Positions 56,254-64,000 of a stretch of DNA of 64,000 nt are shown here, piece after piece. The notes under the pieces are model-generated. The model made no database searches and had not been told where the DNA came from. It saw only the letters and a program-made list of their open reading frames with translations. Origin of the DNA: Chrysoporthe austroafricana (Eukaryota; Ascomycota; Sordariomycetes; Diaporthales; Cryphonectriaceae); NCBI GenBank assembly GCA_001051155.2, contig JYIP02000004.1, positions 4,644,383-4,708,382 on the forward strand. Reading direction: 5' to 3'. The stretch's first letter is position 1, and the number at the start of each line of letters is the position of its first letter. The position numbers and the translations under genes are program-made.

Positions 56254-58909
56254 TGAATATAAACAGTGAGGCTACCTCAACGACGGCATCGAGAAAGTCT
56301 TCAAGTGGCTGGGTCTCTGGCCGAAGGGAAGTGTCGAAACAGTGGCGTTGACGTTGAGAAGAGAAGCTCCCATCAAGGGCCGCAGAATGGATCCTGTCCT
56401 ACAAGAATATGAGAGCCGAACCTCGATCTCTGAACGTGTTTGTATTATGCCCGGACTGCTCGAGTGGCCTGCAGCAGAAGTCCGCCACGGATCAGATCGG
56501 TCACCACGGTCGGATAGAAAGGAAGAAACAGGAACCACGAGTCTGGCGCCGAAAAGAATGTATGTACAAATTTGCGAGCAATGTGCCAACAGAGAGGGAA
56601 TAAGTGAATGACCAGCCAACACTTGAGGCGAAGAGAGCGACAGAGGATAAACTTGCAAGGAAGCTTCAAGTTGAGACGAAATCGGACGACGTCAGGACCT
56701 GAAATCAGCCGCAGCGTTCGGAGGAACGCCCAGGCGGAGGGGAGAGAAACCAGGTAGAATCTCTACCAAGCAAGGCCCGCAGAAGGGTGGAGTCTTCTCT
56801 CGCAGAAGCGCCTAGGCCTTGGCGACAATATAACAGGGGATAGACGGGGCGGTGCCAACCCCCTAACGTCTCAGGATTTCAACATCCCAGCCTCGAACGC
56901 TGGAAGAGGGATTTCAGGCGTCAAGAAGCAGATAGCCGAGGCGAAGCGCGCCGAATAGGTGAGAGGCCCCCCTGCCTACCTATCAAACCCTGCATATACG
57001 TCGACATGCCGGATATAGGCACGACGCCCCCTATCAATACATAGTAGGCACCTACTACAGTGGTGCAAGCACGACGGGACATACGGCTGAGCTTGAGATC
57101 GCCTCTAGAAGCTGATCACGAAAGATAGTTGAGGAAAACCAGGCGCGGCTTAGCCCCCTTGCAGCCCCGGCTCGCGTACCCGCGAGCTGTCGCAACCGTA
57201 GATCACAGGAGATTTCCTTAGATCTCGGCGCGTCTCGTGCTTCAGAATCAGCTGTCAGCGATCCACCCACGCAATCTTGGCGCTCCACGCCCTGGGGTCA
57301 GGACGGCTGAGCGCCAAAAGACCTGCAGGTTGCAGTGGCGTTCAGGGGAATCCGACTCTCGGTCTCAGCCGAGGTTTCGGGATGGCAGGGGATCGCAGAA
57401 CCGCACTCTGTGGCTGATTTTTAAGCTCCCACCAACAAGCGACGACGTGATGACCAAAAGTACTCATTGCTGCGATATCGACAAGTAATGTCACGACTAC
57501 TATGTACCTATGGTATTGTTTGGGTTACTCATGCTACGTCGAATTTGTCCTCGCCCTCAACGTGCGGGATTTGTAGCTTTGTTACGACACAAGTCTAGAT
57601 GATCCAGGATATTCCTTCGTAAACATCGCACTGCGGTCAACGAATTGGACAAATATGGAATTGTCGCTTGTCATACACGGCCCATCTCTATGAGTTGGAA
57701 GCAACCAAATATCTATTCTGAGGAGAACTTAAGGTAGTGACGGTCAGAACAACGACGCGTGCGCGGAATAAGAAGGCAGTAGGATTGCCATCTGCTCTAA
57801 TTCGAAATAACTAGACAGCCATCATCATCCTTTATCTGAAGTGATATCGCACTCTAAGGCCGAGGAAAATCTTGATTCGGAAATGCTCATGCTACCGTAG
57901 TGGAATAATATTCGGTCCCACAAATGTTCCTTTGGTGTAGAAGAGAAAAACACGCTATTATAATTGTCCACGTATAACGACAGGCTCAACCTAGGCGTAC
58001 AAATTACACACTTCGTTTTCTTGCACCTCTCTCACCACATCACGGTGATCATTCTTCCGGCGCATATTGATAGCTTACATAGACCATCGTAGAACGGCAG
58101 GGATAAAGCTCTTTGCTTGGGCACATGCTGCTCTAAACTGTACTTGACCAATCTCATTGTAAACCAATCTATATAGGCCACAGATCATATGTGGTAGTGT
58201 CTTCTGAGAACTGCGATGTGACTGCGTGACTTACAATAAGTGATTGTCTTTAACATCTAGCGGCCCTGATAGACTCGGCCAAGACAGGGGTATCGCACAG
58301 CACATAACTCCATCAAGTCACGCGTACCGATAGTAGGAAGAGAGACCCATATATATGCCCTTCTCATTAACTTTGCTAAATCCTGATCGCAGAGAGTGCC
58401 GCTAGGTCCTTCTTAACGTATAATGTACTATCTCAAGAGCCTTAATAAAATGTAAATTCCTGCCATGCTGCTTATAGGTCATCAGGGGGTCCGCTTGAAG
58501 TTTCCGTTTTATTAACGAGGGTGGTAAACAAAGAACGACAAGGGCAAGTTTTTAATACCGTCTTCGACAATAAAGCGGAGACTTCAAGTAATATACTTCC
58601 CTCAAAGCTCAAGCTTCCTTTCACGCATTAACTGAGAGAAGCTTGCTTCAGAGTGCTAATATAGTCATGTTTCACATGTGCGACTGTCCACTGTGGCCGA
58701 TGCTTTTGTCTTTTCTGCATTGTTATTTTTCTAGCTTTACTGTTTCTCCGTGGTACGAAGTCTTTTCATTGGCACCCATGAGGCTTAGTAATAGTGCAAT
58801 ACTTCGTGAGTTTGATATATATGAGCCGTTATAATGTACGCTACGGAGTTCATACATCTGTCAGTCAAGCCCCCAAAAACGAGAGTACTGCATCCGAAGA
58901 GCCGCCCCG

Positions 58910-59322
58910 ATGACGACGACGACACGTGCTCGGATGAAGCTACAACAAGAATCAGGTAGCATATTTTACCAAGACTTGGAAAATGAGATCAGCTTCCACA
59001 TTGAGGTTATCAACGAATCCTCCGCAATACCTTTGGTAGAAGGGAATGCTAGTGCCACAGCTCCGAGTTCACGGACGACGCAGCAGCCACAGCGGACCTA
59101 ATAAAATCATTCTTGCAGCAACATCTCATAAAGAACGGTGAGTATTCTCACAATGTCACTCCGCTAATGCTCGACAAGAGTATCACGCCGTTGTTGAATG
59201 CCGTGGCAGAATTGCACTTGCGTAAGAGTGCGGCTCGAGCAGAGGAAGGGTGTGATGATGTAGCAGCAGCAGTAACCGCCCTGTACGAAACGCTCGGGGT
59301 CCAGCTTTCGATGTTACAGTAG
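58910..59322 (+). other. Possible small gene or gene relic
   Basis: A 63-codon ATG frame begins at 58910, and a different frame from about 59061 to a stop at 59320 reads smoothly for 87 codons (EFTDDAAATADLIKSFLQQH onward, including ALYETLGVQLSMLQ at the end). A potential acceptor ending at 59060 precedes the second frame. The composition looks protein-like and helical, but I could not find a donor that joins both parts convincingly and I recognise no family. It may be a real small gene, a decayed exon or chance. Confidence 0.25.
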
Positions 59323-59598
59323 AGGGAAAAGGTTCTGGAGCTCGCCTTTAGGAAATAGTCACATCCAGGTATGCGGTCCCTTCGTCCGGGAGGATAGAAA
59401 CTAAATAGCCTGGGTCTCTTTTGAGGTCATCGATCTGATTCGAGCAAATTCACAGCCCGATCTTTAGGCGAATCATTGGAGAACCTGGGAATGTGGGAGC
59501 CTTAAAGATGGTTTTAAGCATGTCCTATGCATTTCAGGTGATGAGCCTACCCTGGACTCAGTACCACCTGACCATCCTAGAACGCCCCTTTTCTCCTA

Positions 59599-59605
59599 TT
59601 TAGCC
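59599..59605 (-). promoter_or_regulatory. XlnR/Xyr1-type GGCTAAA site
   Basis: The plus strand reads TTTAGCC, that is GGCTAAA on the minus strand, about 410 bases before the GH11 start. GGCTAAA is the core consensus bound by the xylanase activators XlnR/Xyr1. Binding is inferred from the motif only. Confidence 0.45.
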
Positions 59606-59851
59606 TAAACAAGACATTCAGAGACATGCCTTAGCTTGCCCGCATTTTCGGCTGTAGCGAGTCGCGGGTTGATACCAGCACACGAAGACACGAGAATAGT
59701 GGCTTGCTTGTAGAACTCGTGGACGCATCCGGAGACGGACCGTCCGCTATGCCTACGACCCAAGTACATCAATTGAACCAAGGTTTACCCCAGTGAAAAT
59801 CCCATGAAACGCAGCAAATGGAAATTTTCCGAAGTGGACGAACTGCTTGGC

Positions 59852-59858
59852 GGCAATT
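59852..59858 (+). promoter_or_regulatory. Relaxed Xyr1-type GGC(A/T)4 site
   Basis: GGCAATT fits the relaxed GGC(A/T)4 consensus and lies 157 bases upstream of the GH11 start. Short motif, so chance is possible. Confidence 0.3.
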
Positions 59859-59883
59859 TTCGGCATGCGCCTGACAGATATGA

Positions 59884-59890
59884 TATATAA
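59884..59890 (+). promoter_or_regulatory. TATA box of the GH11 xylanase gene
   Basis: TATATAA lies 125 bases before the ATG at 60015, a normal distance for a regulated fungal gene with a leader of about 90-100 bases. Confidence 0.6.
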
Positions 59891-59948
59891 GGCTGACTCT
59901 AATTATTCCCGAGCACACGCACAGATGCAGCACCGTCGCGGCCGCCAA

Positions 59949-59955
59949 TTTAGCC
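59949..59955 (-). promoter_or_regulatory. Second XlnR/Xyr1-type GGCTAAA site
   Basis: TTTAGCC on the plus strand (GGCTAAA on the minus strand), 60 bases before the ATG and downstream of the TATA box, so it may be inside the leader. Confidence 0.35.
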
Positions 59956-60014
59956 CTCTCACGGCATTTTCAAACTATATACTCATTCCAAAGATCAGAC
60001 CAATACTTATCACT

Positions 60015-60897
60015 ATGGTATCCCTTCGGAGCATTATCGTCGCCATTGCCGGTGCTACGGTAGCCTTGGCTACTCCTACGACGGACCTCGCAAAGCGGGC
60101 CCCAAGTGAGCTTGCCAAGCGGCTGACTGTCACGACCAGTTCCACTGGCACTTCCGGGGGTTACTACTACTCATGCTATATTGAAGAGAACACCGGAGCA
60201 ACGATGATAATCGGGACTGGGACCTACTCTCTGACTTGGGAGTCCTCATCCGTCGATGTCGTGGCTGGTATCGGCTGGTCCACGGGCGCAGCACGGTGAG
60301 TTAGTCTACGTCCGTGTAGGGAAGTAAATAAGATAAAAAGAAAAGAAAAGAAAATATCCTCAAATTTAAGCTCTGTACAGAGGGATTTCTTCTCTGTATC
60401 GTAACACAGCTGATCCGTTATTGTTCACTTAGAACCATCACTTATTCCGGCTCCATTGATGCCAGTGGTGACTCCCTGCTTGCGCTGTATGGATGGACCA
60501 CCTCGCCCCTCGTTGAATATTACGTTATTGAGACATATGGCACCTACAACCCTGGGTCTGCGGGCACCCTCAAGGGCACAGTCACATCTGACGGTGCGAC
60601 ATACGACATCTACGAGGTCGTTCGCAGCGACGCTCCGTCGATCGAGGGAACTCAGACCTTCAACCAGTATCTTTCCATCCGCACGAGTGAGCGTACTAGC
60701 GGAACGATCACATTTCAGAATCACATCACTGCCTGGGAGAATCTCGGCTTGGTAGGCAGAAAGACGCTAATATAGCTAAAAAGGAAGGACGCTGACCTTT
60801 TCTGTAGAGCCTCGGCACTTATAATTATCAGATCATGGCTACCGAAGGATATGAGAGCAGCGGATCTTCTTCGATGACTATTGAGAGCAGTACTTGA
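60015..60897 (+). CDS. GH11 endo-1,4-beta-xylanase, divergent
   Basis: Three exons, 60015-60295, 60433-60751 and 60808-60897, give 229 residues, the usual GH11 size. Residues 1-20 form a signal peptide, followed by a short propeptide with KR sites at 27-28 and 35-36 ([12 protein letters not shown]). The beta-jelly-roll is recognisable from GGYYYS onward. Catalytic nucleophile Glu122 is in [20 protein letters not shown]; acid/base Glu213 is in [14 protein letters not shown]. The thumb segment [13 protein letters not shown] is intact. The enzyme should cut internal xylan linkages outside the cell. The first half is unusual: CYIEENTG stands where GH11 enzymes mostly have an FW-containing motif, and DVVAGIGW replaces the usual NFVGGKGW. 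Introns sit at clean sites. A TATA box and XlnR-like sites lie upstream. Confidence 0.93.
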
Positions 60898-61736
60898 TGT
60901 AAATCTGGTAAAATGCCTGTCCTCTGAGCGACCCTGCAATGAAAAAGCCACAGCTGAGGACCAGCTGAACATTGTGGATTGACACTGACCCACAATCGGT
61001 CAATTTTTAACATTCTATGTTTATACTTTAAGTTGAGGATCCCCTCAAAGAGATCCTGGAAATACATTGCATACAAGCCCGTGGTGGCCAAGGTAAATCT
61101 TTCGGTAGTTTGGCAAAGGATGTAAGGACTGGATGTAATTTATCCCAGACATGTCGGAACTTGGGATGACCCCTCATCCCTCCCATCCTGCCAGTTTGCG
61201 TCTTATATAAGGAATACTTCCAAGACATCCTTATATATTGTCAAGGATTCAAAGGCTATCATATTCGGATGGAAAATGTTGTGGGACCGGCGCAATGAAC
61301 GGGCTGGTATGACAGAAGCCGTGTCGTAATGATGCTTGAAACTCGGTCGATCCAATAGCAGAGCCAAGCCAAGGTATGCTTTGGAGGACATCTGTGTCGC
61401 GACCGTCGATCTTCCAACCCAGACACTCGGAAAGCGACTGAATCAAACTTAGTTGGTGTCTATAATATCAATGTGTCCGTGGAGAACGTGAGACGGATCA
61501 AGCGGCATTCAAAACATTCATAAAGGTACCGCCCCCCAATAGGTCCATTGTCGCAAGCGCCAAACATTCCTTTTCCACAAGTGCTCAAATTTGGGCCTAT
61601 GATTCTGTAAACACTCGATATCTACATTATTTCGAACCATCTTGACTGAAACAATCCGGGGCTTGCGCCCCAGACATCGATATTCACAATTGGTGACCGT
61701 GCCCTCTCTCCCGTGGAGGTCTAACGCAAAGACAAG
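60898..61736. other. Intergenic region between GH11 and the small membrane protein
   Basis: These 839 AT-leaning bases hold the GH11 3' region and the upstream region of the small ORF. No gene was seen. Confidence 0.5.
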
Positions 61737-62045
61737 ATGACGATTACCGATCGAGACGTCGCGATACTCGCGGTGCTCTGCGCTGTCGTCTTTCTAGCAG
61801 GTCTGACATATGTTACCTATCGGTTTAATCCTAGTGTCTTCAGACGCCAGCACCGCGCCATCCCCGGACTGCCTCGACCTGTATCTCATGCGGACAGCCA
61901 AAGAATCGACCCTGGAAAACTGTCAAAGTTCATATCGAGCACAAGTCTGAGATCACATGCCACTACCACGACCCAAAGATCCACCACGGAAAGCACCAAG
62001 GTCTCGACAGTCACAACTGAGGAAGGACCGGCAGATATCGTATGA
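61737..62045 (+). CDS. Small single-pass membrane protein, function unknown
   Basis: A single-exon frame of 102 residues with an ATG start (MTITDRDVAILAVLCAVVFL). Residues ~8-28 form a transmembrane helix (VAILAVLCAVVFLAGLTYVT), followed by a basic stretch (RRQHRAIPGLPRP) and a Ser/Thr-rich tail (SHATTTTQRSTTESTKVSTV). The positive residues after the helix suggest an N-out, C-in topology or an ER tail-in arrangement. Several fungal RING-type membrane ligases begin with a similar helix plus a basic linker, but no RING cysteines are in the frame or visible just downstream. It may be a genuine small protein or the remaining first exon of a larger gene. I recognise no family. Confidence 0.5.
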   Translation: MTITDRDVAILAVLCAVVFLAGLTYVTYRFNPSVFRRQHRAIPGLPRPVSHADSQRIDPGKLSKFISSTSLRSHATTTTQRSTTESTKVSTVTTEEGPADIV

Positions 62046-62557
62046 GCCGACCGACAACGATTCCTTCGCGAGACCAAGCGCCTGGAAATTGATGGCTTGG
62101 CTTTGTAATGTTGAAGCCCGGTAAAGGAAAGATTGAGTCCTATGGGGTGGCATGAATCAAAACGAGGAAATTTTGAAATAAGGATGAGCGTTGGAATTTC
62201 CGCGTTGCCGAACCTTCGAGTACAGTTTGACAAGACAACAGTCGAGAGTATGGAGCATATTACTTAAGTAGCCTGAACCCCGTTCCACAGAAAGAGAAGG
62301 GAGAGGAGGACTAATAAAAAGAAATGAAGACTCTAAGAGCAACTTGTGAATTACTTCCAAGGCCCCTGTGAATAGTATCGATCGAGTACCAGCAGCACAA
62401 GCGCAGCTCTATTGAGGATATAGGTGCCAACGAATACCCTTGCAGTATATGCCAAACGCAAAGTTCAAGAATGTATATACATGAAGTGGCTCTAAATGCC
62501 TTATGCATCATGATTCAACTGCTGCCCCTTGACTCGAGAGGTCCAGAGCAATGCACA
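62046..62557. other. Convergent gap
   Basis: These 512 bases lie between the small membrane ORF and the 3' end of the GH10 gene. No gene was seen. Confidence 0.55.
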
Positions 62558-63998
<1,441 letters not shown>

Positions 63999-64000
63999 TT

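Larger units (their letters stand above)
56254..60014. other. AT-richer gene-poor stretch upstream of the GH11 xylanase
   Basis: This 3.8-kb interval has no confident gene. By eye, from about 57,500 on it is clearly richer in A and T than the left two-thirds of the window. It might be relic repeat DNA, but I could not identify a transposon. A possible short coding relic is at 59061-59322 and the xylanase promoter is in the last ~450 bases. Confidence 0.5.

Noticed and set aside
56254..59800. RIP-mutated transposon
   Set aside because: The stretch looks AT-richer, but I found no terminal repeats, no transposase or reverse-transcriptase motifs and could not measure TpA/CpA bias by eye. A RIP index over 500-base windows would decide.

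Overview
This window is nuclear DNA from a filamentous ascomycete (Pezizomycotina, most likely a Sordariomycete). The basis is short introns of 51 to 341 bases (most under 125) with GT..AG ends, CT-rich leaders, and a gene set typical of that group (Snx41, UTP8, a DUF8035-type protein, GH10 and GH11 xylanases). No bacterial, viral, CRISPR or intact transposon signature was seen. All functional names come from reading motifs by eye; no database was searched.

Layout from left to right. (1) 1-5285, minus: a large Rco1-like double-PHD protein, cut off by the window edge. (2) 6980-8564, minus: a PA2G4/Cdb4-family pseudo-aminopeptidase, divergent from (3) an SNF5-family chromatin remodeller at 9452-11823. 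(4) 13446-15565: sorting nexin Snx41. (5) 16158-17433: the mRNA guanylyltransferase Ceg1. (6) 18893-20490, minus: an unrecognised Ser/Thr-rich single-pass membrane protein. (7) 24080-28713: cohesin regulator Pds5. (8) 31760-32935: an SR-rich protein with a hydrophobic segment. (9) 33527-37231, minus: Elg1/ATAD5, divergent from (10) UTP8 at 38150-41050. (11) 45785-48612: a DUF8035-like protein preceded by 4.7 kb of repeat-studded DNA. (12) 49710-52547, minus: Dpb11/TopBP1. (13) 53172-53810, minus: a Nudix hydrolase. (14) 54665-56253, minus: a GPI-type aspartic protease.

The right end (about 54-64 kb) differs from the rest. It is gene-poor, looks more AT-rich, and holds secreted or surface proteins: the aspartic protease, a divergent GH11 xylanase at 60015-60897, a small membrane protein at 61737-62045, and a GH10 xylanase running off the right edge. 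The first 53 kb is mostly nuclear housekeeping: histone deacetylation, chromatin remodelling, cohesion, PCNA unloading, replication initiation, mRNA capping and rRNA processing.

I found no convincing new multi-gene system. The best leads are the xylanase pair with XlnR-like sites, the odd topology of the Ser/Thr-rich membrane protein, two introns whose retention keeps the reading frame, the 22-bp minisatellite and its neighbours at 44.2-45.7 kb, and the proximity of Pds5, Elg1 and Dpb11.
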